Source: Candidatus Scalindua japonica
Lineage (GTDB): Bacteria > Planctomycetota > Brocadiia > Brocadiales > Scalinduaceae
Assembly: GCF_002443295.1 (NCBI RefSeq)
Contig: NZ_BAOS01000047.1
Coordinates: 1 to 64,000 of the forward strand
Direction: 5' to 3'
DNA: 64,000 nt
Each line of letters opens with the position of its first letter. Within the stretch, counting starts at the first letter, position 1. Below, in pieces: positions 38,786 through 48,084 of the stretch. Both the position numbers and the translations under genes were made by a program. The notes beneath the pieces are model-generated. The model ran no database searches, was not told the origin of the DNA, and saw nothing but the letters and a program-made list of their open reading frames with translations.

Positions 38786-39850
38786 ATGCCACGATTTAAT
38801 AAAAAACGGTCAAAAAAAGCGGGTCTTCCACCAGGTACTCTTGTCCATGTAGGTAAAAAGAGGACAGAAAAGACAAGGATTACCATTCTTGATTATGATC
38901 AGACAGATTTCAGGGAAAGGGAGGTAAAATCAGTTGAAAAGTGCTTTCCTTTTAAAGATACATCTACTGTAACCTGGATAAATATCGATGGTATTCATCA
39001 GATTGAAATAATTGAGAAAATAGGAAAGCATTTTAATCTTCATCCCCTTGTGCTGGAAGACATCGTGAATACAGAGCAGCGTCCTAAACTGGACGATTTT
39101 GAAGGTTATATTTTTCTTGTCATGAAAATGCCATATTTTGACAAAGAAAACAATACAATAAAGTTAGAGCAGATTAGCCTGGTACTTGGTCCAAACTTTG
39201 TTATATCGTTTCAGGAATTGGAAGGAGATGCTTTGAACCCCGTCAGAGAAAGGATTAAAAACGGAAGGGTCCGCATTAGAAGATCCGGGACTGATTATCT
39301 TATCTATGCCTTAATAGATGCTATAGTTGATAACTATTTCACCATTCTGGAAAAAACAGGAGAACAGATTGCAAATATTGAAGAAAAGCTTTTGAATGAA
39401 CCGGAAAAAGAGACCTTGCACGATATTCATGACCTGAAAAGGGAAATGTTATTGTTTCGTAAGGCCGTATGGCCTTTAAGAGAGTTAGTAAGTAGCCTGG
39501 AAAGAGGAGAATTGGAGTTAATTAATGAACCAACCAGGGTATTCCTGAGGGATGTATATGATCATACAATCCAGGTGATTGATACGATTGAGACGTTTCG
39601 GGACATGCTTACCGGTATGCTCGATCTTTACCTGTCAAGTATCAGTAACAAGACTAACGAAGTCATGAGGGTACTGACGATTATTGCCACAATATTCATA
39701 CCCCTGACCTTTGTCGCCGGTCTCTATGGGATGAATTTTGAATATATGCCTGAACTTAAATGGAAATGGAGTTATCCATTAGTTTTGCTTGTAATATCAG
39801 TTACCGGCATATTCATGTTGTTTTATTTTAGAAGAAAGAAGTGGTTGTAA
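38786..39850 (+). CDS. corA: CorA-type Mg2+/Co2+ channel
   Basis: A 354-residue CorA. The N-terminal cytosolic alpha/beta domain includes TWINIDGIHQIEIIEKIGKH and FNLHPLVLEDIVNTEQRPKL, followed by long stalk helices (about 150-285) with LYLSSISNKTNEVMRVLTII. Two C-terminal membrane helices carry the signature YGMNF in the loop, preceded by TFVAGL. CorA forms pentameric Mg2+ channels in the inner membrane. An AATAGGAG site precedes the ATG. DUF502 follows 62 bp downstream and a lipoprotein gene 64 bp after that, so the three may form an operon. Confidence 0.95.
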   Translation: MPRFNKKRSKKAGLPPGTLVHVGKKRTEKTRITILDYDQTDFREREVKSVEKCFPFKDTSTVTWINIDGIHQIEIIEKIGKHFNLHPLVLEDIVNTEQRPKLDDFEGYIFLVMKMPYFDKENNTIKLEQISLVLGPNFVISFQELEGDALNPVRERIKNGRVRIRRSGTDYLIYALIDAIVDNYFTILEKTGEQIANIEEKLLNEPEKETLHDIHDLKREMLLFRKAVWPLRELVSSLERGELELINEPTRVFLRDVYDHTIQVIDTIETFRDMLTGMLDLYLSSISNKTNEVMRVLTIIATIFIPLTFVAGLYGMNFEYMPELKWKWSYPLVLLVISVTGIFMLFYFRRKKWL

Positions 39851-39912
39851 TTGCTATTTCCCGATAATGAAAAAATTTTAAATTCCTTTCTTGCTTTAGT
39901 TAATATGTTATT

Positions 39913-40524
39913 ATGAAACTACAAATGAAACATCATCTGCGGAAATATCTCATTGCCGGAATTCTATTTATTCTACCAATAGGAATTACTCTGTTTTTTC
40001 TGCGATTTTTAATGAAAATATCCGCAGGTAACATGGTAAAAATTACCTCACAGTATTGGGACCATGTTCATCCGATTCTGGCATGGGGAATATCGCTTGT
40101 ATTATTTATCCTGTTAATATACGGATTAGGACTCTTTGCCACTCATATAATAGGACGTCGTTTAATAGCATTCGGGGAAAAAATAATAATGTGGGTCCCC
40201 TTCTTAAAAACAGTCTACGGCGTATCAAAACAGGTCGTAAATGCGTTTATCGACCCTAATCGAGTGGCATTCAAATCCGTAGTGCTGGTAGAATTCCCTC
40301 AACCAGGGATTAGAGTCATCGGTTTCATTACCGGTAAAATAGAGGATGCAAAGGGTAAAAACTGTTATAAGGTGTTTGTGCCGACCAGCCCGAACCCTAC
40401 ATCAGGGTTTTTTCTTATTGTCCGATTTGATGAAATACAGCATACGAACCTTTCTGTAGAAGATGGCATGAAAATGATTGTTTCGGGAGGACTTGTAGCT
40501 CCTTCTAAAATTCAAGAGGGATAA
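39913..40524 (+). CDS. DUF502-family membrane protein
   Basis: A 203-residue protein with two N-terminal membrane helices (LIAGILFILPIGITLFFLRF and ILAWGISLVLFILLIYGLGL), then WVPFLKTVYGVSKQVVNAFI, the signature stretch of the DUF502 family, and a soluble C-terminal part with VFVPTSPNPTSGF. Members are widespread in bacteria and related to the plant LIKE-COV proteins; their function is unknown. No strong Shine-Dalgarno precedes the ATG. It lies between corA and a lipoprotein gene on the same strand. Confidence 0.88.
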   Translation: MKLQMKHHLRKYLIAGILFILPIGITLFFLRFLMKISAGNMVKITSQYWDHVHPILAWGISLVLFILLIYGLGLFATHIIGRRLIAFGEKIIMWVPFLKTVYGVSKQVVNAFIDPNRVAFKSVVLVEFPQPGIRVIGFITGKIEDAKGKNCYKVFVPTSPNPTSGFFLIVRFDEIQHTNLSVEDGMKMIVSGGLVAPSKIQEG

Positions 40525-40588
40525 TAAAACCAGATCATGAAAAACTCACGTATTTTTACAACAACTTAAGTGGAAATCGAGGAGCACT

Positions 40589-41671
40589 GTGTACAGGAAC
40601 ATCTTATTATTATTGCTATGTTTTCTTTTTAGTGGCTGTCTGTCTGCTTTTGGGCCGCGCTCCATAGAGAATGCACATCCTGCTTACAACCAGGCGATTG
40701 TTAACACGGTAGATGAGCAGATGTTACTGAATCTGGTTAGATTGAAATATCGTGACTCTCCATATTTCCTTGAAGTTGCAAGTGTAACGACGTCTTTGTC
40801 TGTTGAGACAAACGTGGGAATTGACGCAATAATTCCATTTAGTAAAGCCCATAACACATTAGAGCCCGGTTTAGGTTTTAAAGAATCCACAAAACCGACA
40901 ATCACTTATACACCACTTCGTGGAGAAGATTTTCTGAAAAGTGTTCTCTCTCCGATATCGCTTGATGCTATCCTGCTCATGACACAGTCAGGTTGGAGTA
41001 TTGAACGGGTTTTTGGTGTCTGCATTGAGCGAATCAACGATCTCAACAACGCGTCCAGAGCCTCAGGGCCAACACCTGAGAAAGCTCCGAAATATAAAGA
41101 ATTCAGGGTTTTGCTGAAATTATTACGCCAGTTGCAACTTGAAGGATTAGTCGAAATGGGCCCTGGCTTAGACGTAAATACGAAGAATCTGATACTGCTT
41201 TTTAAGCAAGGCCACAATTGTGAAAATGAAATCATTGAGATCAAATCATTACTTAATGTTACACAGCAATCCAATCAGTTCTCTATCAGTACCAATTTTC
41301 TGTATACCAAAGAAAATCAGCTAAATATGCGGGCTCGTTCAATTATAAGCGTTCTCTTTTATCTTTCCCAGAATATAGATATTCCGGAAGAACACAAAAA
41401 AGCCGGATTGATTACCGTTACTAAAACACAAGGTGGGGAAGAATTCAATTGGGGTGAAACTCCCGGTGGTATGTTATTCAAGGTAAGGTTCAGTAAGCAG
41501 AAGCCACGTAATGCCTTTATTTCTGTGCCTTATCGTGGTGCCTGGTTTTACATCGCGGACAATGATCTCTGTTCAAAATCAACATTTTTACTTCTCAAGC
41601 AACTATTCAGCCTGCAGTCCGGCCAGAGAAAATACATAGGTCCATCTCTTACCTTGCCGGTAGGTGATTAG
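40589..41671 (+). CDS. Uncharacterised lipoprotein
   Basis: Translation starts at GTG 40589, 5 bases after GAGGAG, giving 360 residues. The N-terminus, MYRNILLLLLCFLFSGC, is a lipoprotein signal with the lipid-accepting Cys at 17. The mature part begins with YNQAIVNTVDEQMLLNLVRL and KYRDSPYFLEVASVTTS, followed by predicted helices and a C-terminal beta-rich part ending YIGPSLTLPVGD. The YNxAI...LLNLVRLRYxDxPxFLxV pattern occurs in many uncharacterised proteobacterial and planctomycete lipoproteins. I do not know its function. It is the last gene of the possible corA-DUF502 group. Confidence 0.75.
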   Translation: MYRNILLLLLCFLFSGCLSAFGPRSIENAHPAYNQAIVNTVDEQMLLNLVRLKYRDSPYFLEVASVTTSLSVETNVGIDAIIPFSKAHNTLEPGLGFKESTKPTITYTPLRGEDFLKSVLSPISLDAILLMTQSGWSIERVFGVCIERINDLNNASRASGPTPEKAPKYKEFRVLLKLLRQLQLEGLVEMGPGLDVNTKNLILLFKQGHNCENEIIEIKSLLNVTQQSNQFSISTNFLYTKENQLNMRARSIISVLFYLSQNIDIPEEHKKAGLITVTKTQGGEEFNWGETPGGMLFKVRFSKQKPRNAFISVPYRGAWFYIADNDLCSKSTFLLLKQLFSLQSGQRKYIGPSLTLPVGD

Positions 41672-41845
41672 TTGATTTTATTAAATATTTCTGAATTTTC
41701 AGGTTGCCCGGTTCTTTGTCAGAGACATCCTGCAATTAACGCCATGGTGGTTACAATCCGGTCAGTATCAATTGAAAATTCGTAGACGGTAGGCAGTTTG
41801 AATAATAGTTCTATCTCAGAAAAAAGAACAACTTACGTCCATTTC

Positions 41846-43651
41846 TCAATCGGTAATTAAAAGTTGGGATTCTTCCAGCTTCTCTTCAGATGATATCTCC
41901 TTCAGAAAGTGTGTCGCAACTTCAGCAGGTAATGGGCGACAAAAATAAAAACCCTGCAAACTATCACACTGGTTTTCATGCAGAAAATTGACCTGCTCAT
42001 TTGTCTCTACACCCTCTGCAACAGACTTTAACCCCAGACTTCTGGCCAGAGTGATTATTACCTTAATAATTTCTTCATCATTATTATCTTTACCAATGCC
42101 TTGCACAAAAGACATATCGATTTTTATGGCATCAATGGGTAATCGCCTAAGGTAGTACAGGGAAGAGTAGCCTGTTCCAAAATCATCTATTGTAATAAAA
42201 GGACCCATCTGGTGTATTTTATTAAGTAATGTAATCGTTGCTTGTGGATTATCCATGATAGAGTTCTCAGATAATTCTAACTCTAAACAATGAGGTTCCA
42301 GTTGCGTTAAAGATAGAGTTTCTTGTAATGTGTCCCAGAAAGAATCCTGTTTTAACTGTCTAAGAGAGACATTTACTGCAAGTTTCGCATTATTTGATAA
42401 GTAGTGGTTTTTCTGCCACTCACTTATTTGCGTACACGCAGTATGTAACACCCATTCACTGATTGGAGTGATTAAACCTGTTTTTTCTGCCATAGGTATA
42501 AACTTACTTGGACTTATCATGCCTAATGTATTGTGTTGCCAACGAATCAAGGCTTCCATTCCAACAACATTGCCACCCTTATCTACCTTGGGCTGGTAAA
42601 AGAGAACAAACTCCTTCTGGTCAAGAGCACGCCTGAGATCATTTTCTAGATGTATACGTTTCATTGTCTGTTCGTGCAATTTCTGTGAAAAGAACTGGAA
42701 GTTGTTTCTTCCCATTTTCTTTGCGAGGTACATTGCGGTATCTGCAGACTTACAGATAGTTTCAGGGTCTTCACCGGCATCAGGACACATTGCAATCCCA
42801 ATACTGGAACTTACAAAGACTTCATTGTTATCTAACTTATGAAATGGAGCAAGAGCATCAAGAATACTCTGTGAAATATGTGCCGCATTGTCAGGGGTAC
42901 AGTCGTCAATAAGTATGGCAAATTCATCTCCCCCCATGCGGGCAACTAGATCGTTTTCACGCACACGACGCTTTAATCTGTCGGCAACACTTTTCAGTAA
43001 TAAATCTCCTACATCGTGACCCATAGTATCATTGATATCCTTAAAATGATCCAGATCCAGAAACATCAAAGCAAATGTTTTGTGATTACGACGTGTCTTA
43101 GCAAGTGCTCTTAACAGGCCTTCTCGTAATAGAGAACGATTAGCCAGGCCTGTTACATTATCATAACGCGCAAGCTTTACCAATTGTCCTTCTGCCTGTT
43201 TACGGACCTCTATTTCCTTTTTCAGCTGACGCAAGGCTCTATTATTACTTTCAAGGGCTGCCATAACATTTGTTTCATCCTGTATAGAAAAAAAAGCATA
43301 ATATTCTCCATTTTCCTGTGCGGGAATGGAAGTAACAAATGTGCTTTGAATACGATATTTTCCTCCAGGCAGAGGTGATGGTATAAAATATTTATCAACT
43401 TGTGATGGGAATGTAATTGGTGCACTGCATTGAAATATACCTTTTATACGGCTAATGTACTTACCATCCTCAAGGTGTGAAAAGTGAGTTGCAAGGTCTG
43501 TTCCAACAATTTTATCCCTGAAAATACCGGACCAATCCTCCATACATTTATTCCAGAAAATAACTACTAAATCCTTCCTGAGAATAAAATGACCAATTGG
43601 GGAGTGGTCAAGAATGACAAATTGCTCGGATGCCTTTTTTATATCATCCAT
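41846..43651 (-). CDS. PAS-GGDEF-EAL cyclic-di-GMP protein
   Basis: A 601-residue cytosolic protein. A PAS-like domain covers about 10-135 (FVILDHSPIGHFILRKDLV). The GGDEF domain (about 160-325) has the active-site ARMGGDEFAILIDD and an LFLDLDHFKDINDTMGHDVG metal site. The EAL domain (about 340-590) has GMEALIRWQH, ELSENSIM, TIDDFGTGYSSLYYLRRLPI and DAIKIDMSFVQGI, with the metal and catalytic residues present. Both cyclase and phosphodiesterase sites look intact, so it may be bifunctional or one activity may be regulatory. It is transcribed alone. No membrane segments are visible. Confidence 0.95.
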   Translation of the reverse strand: MDDIKKASEQFVILDHSPIGHFILRKDLVVIFWNKCMEDWSGIFRDKIVGTDLATHFSHLEDGKYISRIKGIFQCSAPITFPSQVDKYFIPSPLPGGKYRIQSTFVTSIPAQENGEYYAFFSIQDETNVMAALESNNRALRQLKKEIEVRKQAEGQLVKLARYDNVTGLANRSLLREGLLRALAKTRRNHKTFALMFLDLDHFKDINDTMGHDVGDLLLKSVADRLKRRVRENDLVARMGGDEFAILIDDCTPDNAAHISQSILDALAPFHKLDNNEVFVSSSIGIAMCPDAGEDPETICKSADTAMYLAKKMGRNNFQFFSQKLHEQTMKRIHLENDLRRALDQKEFVLFYQPKVDKGGNVVGMEALIRWQHNTLGMISPSKFIPMAEKTGLITPISEWVLHTACTQISEWQKNHYLSNNAKLAVNVSLRQLKQDSFWDTLQETLSLTQLEPHCLELELSENSIMDNPQATITLLNKIHQMGPFITIDDFGTGYSSLYYLRRLPIDAIKIDMSFVQGIGKDNNDEEIIKVIITLARSLGLKSVAEGVETNEQVNFLHENQCDSLQGFYFCRPLPAEVATHFLKEISSEEKLEESQLLITD

Positions 43652-43984
43652 ATTTATAGTGAGAATAAAGTATTGATTACAGACATTTCATAGATCATTA
43701 AAACTCAGATAATTCAAATTCAATAAATCAATTTAATAATGTAATATCTTAGACACCGCTATTTCGATGCCAAAGACTGGCTAAACAGAGGTAAATTAAC
43801 TTTTTTTTCAAACATCTTAACTGCTGGAATTTCATATACTTATACAGTTGTTGTTGTTATAATTACTGCAAAGCTGCTATCGTTTTTTGTATGAAACAGA
43901 CTTATTGTCTATTTTTGAAACTTATGTCTGTTTTTTTGTTTTGGAACGAACAAAAGGCATTTAATATGATTGCTCTCACTAAAG
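43652..43984. other. Intergenic region without recognisable features
   Basis: 333 bp, AT-rich, between the cyclic-di-GMP gene and the upstream end of the glycosyltransferase gene, both leftward. I find no gene, hairpin of note or repeat. It should hold the promoter of the cyclic-di-GMP gene. Confidence 0.4.
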
Positions 43985-45112
43985 TTACGTTTGTTTTCCA
44001 AACAGCGCCTGAGACTTTATGTCTGGCAAGTTGCAAATGAACCTGGCTATTTCTGCCGCACCATTTGGCCCCTTTCGTTTTACTCTTGAAATCTCCATAA
44101 TTTCCGGAAGAGAAGAGAGCCAGCTCCCTTCTTGAAATTGTGACTCAGAAATGGCAAAGCCATGCATTTGGCCCTTTACAAACTCCTCAAGTACATCCGA
44201 TTCCTTAAAATTAGGTCGTGGAATATATCCATAAGGAACTTCGGAATGATAGATCTCTGCAAGAGTACTATAACCGAGCTTACCAACCACGGCATCGCAT
44301 GCATTGACAATATCCGGATGAAAGAAATCAGAGTGATGGGGTAGCAGTGCTAAATTATCAACAAGCTGAACTGTTTGGTTACCGCCGGGGATAATGAAAT
44401 AGTTATCGGTGTGGTATTTCAGTTTGTCTAAGAACATATATTTTTCAGGTATACCTCCCATTGTAATCAACACTACCTTTGCTCTATCGGGTATTCTCAG
44501 TCTTTGTCTGATTAGTCGTGAAGTAACTCTTACCTTACGACTGACAGGCATTGTACAGAGATCTGCATTCCGATAGGAGCATACAGGTTCTGTTTGAATG
44601 TGGTAATCTACAAAACTGTATATCCCCCTTAGATAATCAACAAATTTACCTGCGGGAAATTCTGTGCTCAAATAATTGTCATATACCCAGTCCCAGGTAA
44701 AGTTTTCAATCAATATAGAAGGTACATGAGACTCCCGTGCTACCTCAATCCCCATCGGAGAGATATCACAGATAATAAATCTGCAATTTGCCTTTTTTAT
44801 TTCATCTGTTAAGCTGATAATCCGAGATGGGTCAAAAGGCAGGAAGTTATTAAGCCTGCGAAGAGTCTCAGGTAAATCTTCACGCAAAGGTGTTTTCTGA
44901 ACAATGCCTATATCCGTCAACAAACTGTGATATCTGAAAATCCCTGAAATTGATTGTTCAAAGAACCACTGTGGAATTGTTGTATATATTTCAAATTTTA
45001 TAGATGGATTAAGTTCATGCATGGCCGCCATTACGGCACAAGCCCGTGAGGCATGACCGTACCCATGAGGAGAGATAAAATATGCAATTGAAAGCGGACT
45101 CGAATTTATCAT
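43985..45112 (-). CDS. GT-B fold glycosyltransferase-like protein
   Basis: A 375-residue protein with a GT-B (MurG/GT28-like) pattern: an N-terminal AYFISPHGYGHASRACAV loop, typical of the nucleotide-sugar glycosyltransferases that keep a GxGHxxR motif, then CDISPMGIEVARESHVPSIL, and a C-terminal domain with VLITMGGIPEK and the donor-site VVGKLGYSTLAEIYHSEVPY. The same N-terminal pattern occurs in the glycosyltransferase-like domain of L-arabinokinase-type proteins. Donor and acceptor are unknown. It lies 29 bp downstream of the DUF3786 gene, so co-transcription is likely. Confidence 0.75.
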   Translation of the reverse strand: MINSSPLSIAYFISPHGYGHASRACAVMAAMHELNPSIKFEIYTTIPQWFFEQSISGIFRYHSLLTDIGIVQKTPLREDLPETLRRLNNFLPFDPSRIISLTDEIKKANCRFIICDISPMGIEVARESHVPSILIENFTWDWVYDNYLSTEFPAGKFVDYLRGIYSFVDYHIQTEPVCSYRNADLCTMPVSRKVRVTSRLIRQRLRIPDRAKVVLITMGGIPEKYMFLDKLKYHTDNYFIIPGGNQTVQLVDNLALLPHHSDFFHPDIVNACDAVVGKLGYSTLAEIYHSEVPYGYIPRPNFKESDVLEEFVKGQMHGFAISESQFQEGSWLSSLPEIMEISRVKRKGPNGAAEIARFICNLPDIKSQALFGKQT

Positions 45113-45141
45113 CTGTGAATCATAGAAAAAAATCAGCTCTT

Positions 45142-45762
45142 TTACGAAAGCATTACCAAAACACTCATCATGGCAGTTGACCAGAGAATATCTACTGGTA
45201 GATGATGTTCACAAGTAGAATCAAATAAAAAGTCCGCTCTGGGAGAAAACTCTTCATCGCCCTTCCATAATATTATTGTAACCGGGACCCTTGGTAAAGG
45301 AAATAGCCTCAGAGACACATCTCCGTAATTCAATATTTCACTTCCGATTTCCACACCTCTGTGTAAAAACCCTTCAATATCACTGCCGTATTTGTCAACA
45401 ATTCTGCCAAGAGGAAGTACATGTGTTCCTTTTGAATATATATTTCCTCCTTTCAGGTTTTCCGGCCTTACCAGTTTTTTTGAAAAGGCAATATCCTTTG
45501 CATTTATAAGATACCAGAGAATTGATAACCTGGAATAGTCTCCAAGTTTATTAAGTAACAAATCACTTTCTTTTGAATCACTATCAATTGTTTTGCCTGC
45601 CATGGAAACAATTATAGCCTGACCAAATGAATTCAAAGTATATATATTGAAGGAGCTATCATAAGTCACTTTTGCCTTGCTGCATACATTTTGAGGGTCA
45701 AGGCCCCCAAGAATCTCCCAGGCTTTCGACTCACCTGTCTGTGTTTTTAAAGGAATAGCCAT
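45142..45762 (-). CDS. DUF3786 family protein
   Basis: A 206-residue soluble protein. The sequence (AWEILGGLDPQNVCSKAKV, LSILWYLINAKD, KGTHVLPLGRIVDKYGSDIE, LRLFPLPRVPVTIILWKGDE, ADFLFDSTCEHHLPVDILWS) matches the DUF3786 family, found in anaerobes including acetogens, sulfate reducers and methane/one-carbon metabolisers. Function is unknown; in some genomes members sit near corrinoid or one-carbon genes, but none is visible here. It is the upstream partner of the GT-B gene. The ATG has only a weak ribosome site. Confidence 0.75.
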   Translation of the reverse strand: MAIPLKTQTGESKAWEILGGLDPQNVCSKAKVTYDSSFNIYTLNSFGQAIIVSMAGKTIDSDSKESDLLLNKLGDYSRLSILWYLINAKDIAFSKKLVRPENLKGGNIYSKGTHVLPLGRIVDKYGSDIEGFLHRGVEIGSEILNYGDVSLRLFPLPRVPVTIILWKGDEEFSPRADFLFDSTCEHHLPVDILWSTAMMSVLVMLS

Positions 45763-45906
45763 TTTTACAACGATTTAATTTCTTATCGAACCCTAAGCTA
45801 AAATCACAAATCAATAAACTTCATTCTTAATATCATGCAGACTGTTCTGGCAGACAACCTATAAACATCCCGTACTCCCAATCAAGTTGGAATTTTATAG
45901 AATTCG

Positions 45907-46152
45907 CTACAAAATGTAAAATAACACAAATGCAATAATTGTAAGAATCGCCACGATATAATACATTAATTTACTTTGCAATACAGATGTCTTTGTCCGC
46001 ATATCTGGTTCATCAAATGTGGGAAGGTCCAGCCCGTCATACATAGTATCCTCAGACCATCCGGTTTTCTCATCTGAACCACAATCAGGACATGATTTTG
46101 CTTTTATCGGCACCTCTGCCCCGCAATTTGGACAATCAAAATAGTCTGGCAT
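45907..46152 (-). CDS. Small zinc-ribbon membrane protein
   Basis: An 81-residue protein. The N-terminal zinc ribbon has CPNCGAEVPIKAKSCPDCGS (two CxxC knuckles). A linker of acidic residues (about 35-55) leads to one C-terminal membrane helix, YYIVAILTIIAFVLFYIL. AGGAGA precedes the ATG closely. It sits 30 bp after the response-regulator gene on the same strand, which hints at a shared transcript. No function is known for such small zinc-ribbon tail-anchored proteins. Confidence 0.72.
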   Translation of the reverse strand: MPDYFDCPNCGAEVPIKAKSCPDCGSDEKTGWSEDTMYDGLDLPTFDEPDMRTKTSVLQSKLMYYIVAILTIIAFVLFYIL

Positions 46153-46182
46153 AATATTATCTCCTAACAGGTTAAAAGGATG

Positions 46183-47541
46183 TCATTTTAAATCATAAGG
46201 AATATTGTAAGATTTTAACTTATTATACAGGGTCTTTATAGATATGCCCAGGGTGTCGGCTACTCGCGTCTTGTTTCCATTCATTTTCGCCATGGTATTA
46301 ATAATATGCTGCTTCTCAAGGTCAGAGAGGGATACGTCAGCATTACGAACATAATCTTCAGTCTCTATAAATCCTCTGATCTCTTCAGGCAGATCACAAA
46401 CACCTATTTTATCATCATCAACAATAATATTCATCTTTTCTACAAAATTCTCTAGCTCTCTAATATTACCGGGCCAGGCATATCTCTTCATACATTCAAG
46501 CGCGTCAGGAGAAAACTTTTTTTCCGTATCACACGTTTTATGTGTTGAAAGAAAATGCTGTGCAAGTAACGGTATATCATCATCCCTTTCTCGCAATGGT
46601 GGCAGGGATACGCGAACTATATTAATCCTGAAAAACAGGTCTTCCCGAAAAGAGCCTCTTTTTACCAAAGATGCAAGGTCCTTATTTGTAGCGGTTATAA
46701 TCCTGGTGTCTATAAAAATCACCTTGCTGTCTCCCAATCTGCGAATTTCACCGGACTCCAACACTCTCAGTAATTTCGCCTGAATATTTATTGGCAACTC
46801 ACCAACCTCATCAAGAAACAGTGTCCCTTTGTCCGCAACCTCAAAAAGCCCCAGGCGTGTTTCATGGGCACCCGTAAACGCACCCTTTACATGGCCGAAT
46901 AGCTCACTCTCAAGAAGTGTGTCCTGAAGGGTCGCGCAATTAACAGCAACAAATGGATATCTGTTTCGTTCACTTTTGTGATGAATATCCCTGGCAACAA
47001 GCTCCTTTCCCGTACCACTCTCGCCCTGAATAAGCACTGTAGATCCTGTAACCGCAACCTTGTTTATAAGATTGAAAAGCTGCTTCATTTTGTCACTCTG
47101 GCTTATCATGACTTTATCCCGTTCCCTGCTGCTTGCCAGTCTCTTCAAAGAAGCGTTTTCTTTAAAAATCTGTCTCTTTTCATAAGCTTTCTTCAAGAGC
47201 AAGTCTAATTCGTTAAGCCTGCAGGGTTTTGTAATATAATCATATGCGCCCATCTTCATCGACTCAACAGCGCTTTCAATAGTAGCTCTTCCGGTAAGCA
47301 TTATTACCTCTACTTCAGGATCAATCTCTTTTACACGCCTGAGTGTCTGAAGACCACCAATACCCGGCATCTTAATATCGAGTATTATTACCTCAAAGTT
47401 TCGTGTTCTTAATGTGTCAATAGCAGCCTCACCACAATCGGAACAAACGACTGAGTGACCCAGGCGGGTTAATTCCTTCCTCATAACCTTACTGAATGTC
47501 TTATCATCATCCACAAAAAGAAGTTTAATTTTTTTCTTCAT
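46183..47541 (-). CDS. NtrC-type sigma-54-dependent response regulator
   Basis: A 452-residue protein with three domains. Receiver (1-120): [10 protein letters not shown] acidic pocket and [14 protein letters not shown] with the phosphoacceptor Asp. AAA+ (about 140-375): Walker [15 protein letters not shown], sigma-54 contact loop GAFTGA, Walker [13 protein letters not shown]. Fis-type HTH (about 415-450): [20 protein letters not shown]. It activates sigma-54 promoters when phosphorylated. The likely kinase is the histidine kinase at 48.1-49.6 kb on the same strand, separated by a small rightward gene. Target genes cannot be named from the sequence. Confidence 0.95.
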   Translation of the reverse strand: MKKKIKLLFVDDDKTFSKVMRKELTRLGHSVVCSDCGEAAIDTLRTRNFEVIILDIKMPGIGGLQTLRRVKEIDPEVEVIMLTGRATIESAVESMKMGAYDYITKPCRLNELDLLLKKAYEKRQIFKENASLKRLASSRERDKVMISQSDKMKQLFNLINKVAVTGSTVLIQGESGTGKELVARDIHHKSERNRYPFVAVNCATLQDTLLESELFGHVKGAFTGAHETRLGLFEVADKGTLFLDEVGELPINIQAKLLRVLESGEIRRLGDSKVIFIDTRIITATNKDLASLVKRGSFREDLFFRINIVRVSLPPLRERDDDIPLLAQHFLSTHKTCDTEKKFSPDALECMKRYAWPGNIRELENFVEKMNIIVDDDKIGVCDLPEEIRGFIETEDYVRNADVSLSDLEKQHIINTMAKMNGNKTRVADTLGISIKTLYNKLKSYNIPYDLK

Positions 47542-47768
47542 AATAGGTCTTTCAGCTATCTTTAATTATTACAATCCGGGCATTATATATTACATCCTTC
47601 TGTCCCTTCAATGATTATATTAATGAGGTCACTGTGATAAATATTTTTTTCTAAAGAATGTATCAGAGTCACCGATAATAAATAAAAAACAAAATAGGAC
47701 ATGTTAAGAGTCAAAAGATTATAAATATTGAAATTTACATATATATAAATGCATATACGAGGAAACAT

Positions 47769-48014
47769 ATGATCGACGAAGAAGATGTGCTTCACCTGTT
47801 TATCCAGTCTATTTTAGAGCAGATAGAATCTTTAGAGAATGCGGACGTGGACACCGCAACTATCGAAGAACTCAAACTACTCCTATCTGATAATCTTGAT
47901 GAAGACGGAGTGATCCATGTCAGAAAATCTTTAATGAATAAGAGCTTTCATCTATCTTTCTCAAACTATAAAGATTTTATGAATAAATATGATAAAGAAC
48001 ATCTGCGGAATTAA
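47769..48014 (+). CDS. Small acidic hypothetical protein
   Basis: An 81-residue rightward gene lying between two leftward regulatory genes. A GAGGAAAC site 6 bases before ATG 47769 supports it. The protein is soluble, acidic and probably helical: EEDVLHLFIQSILEQIESLE, then TATIEELKLLLSDNLDEDGV and FSNYKDFMNKYDKEHLRN. I do not recognise it. Placement between the response regulator and kinase suggests a role in, or control by, that two-component system, but this is inference. A branched hairpin follows its stop codon. Confidence 0.65.
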   Translation: MIDEEDVLHLFIQSILEQIESLENADVDTATIEELKLLLSDNLDEDGVIHVRKSLMNKSFHLSFSNYKDFMNKYDKEHLRN

Positions 48015-48016
48015 TT

Positions 48017-48074
48017 TGGAGTGCAGTAACCGTGTTACTGCTTTAATACGTATCATCACGGATGATACACTCCA
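48017..48074. terminator. Three-stem branched hairpin between convergent genes
   Basis: An outer 7-bp stem TGGAGTG/CACTCCA (48017-48023 with 48068-48074) encloses two hairpins: GCAGTAAC/GTTACTGC (48023-48041, 3-base loop) and GTATCATC/GATGATAC (48050-48068, 3-base loop). It begins three bases after the stop of the 81-residue gene and ends 11 bp before the kinase stop. It likely ends transcription from both sides, or forms a cruciform. Confidence 0.7.
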
Positions 48075-48084
48075 CATTTCTACA

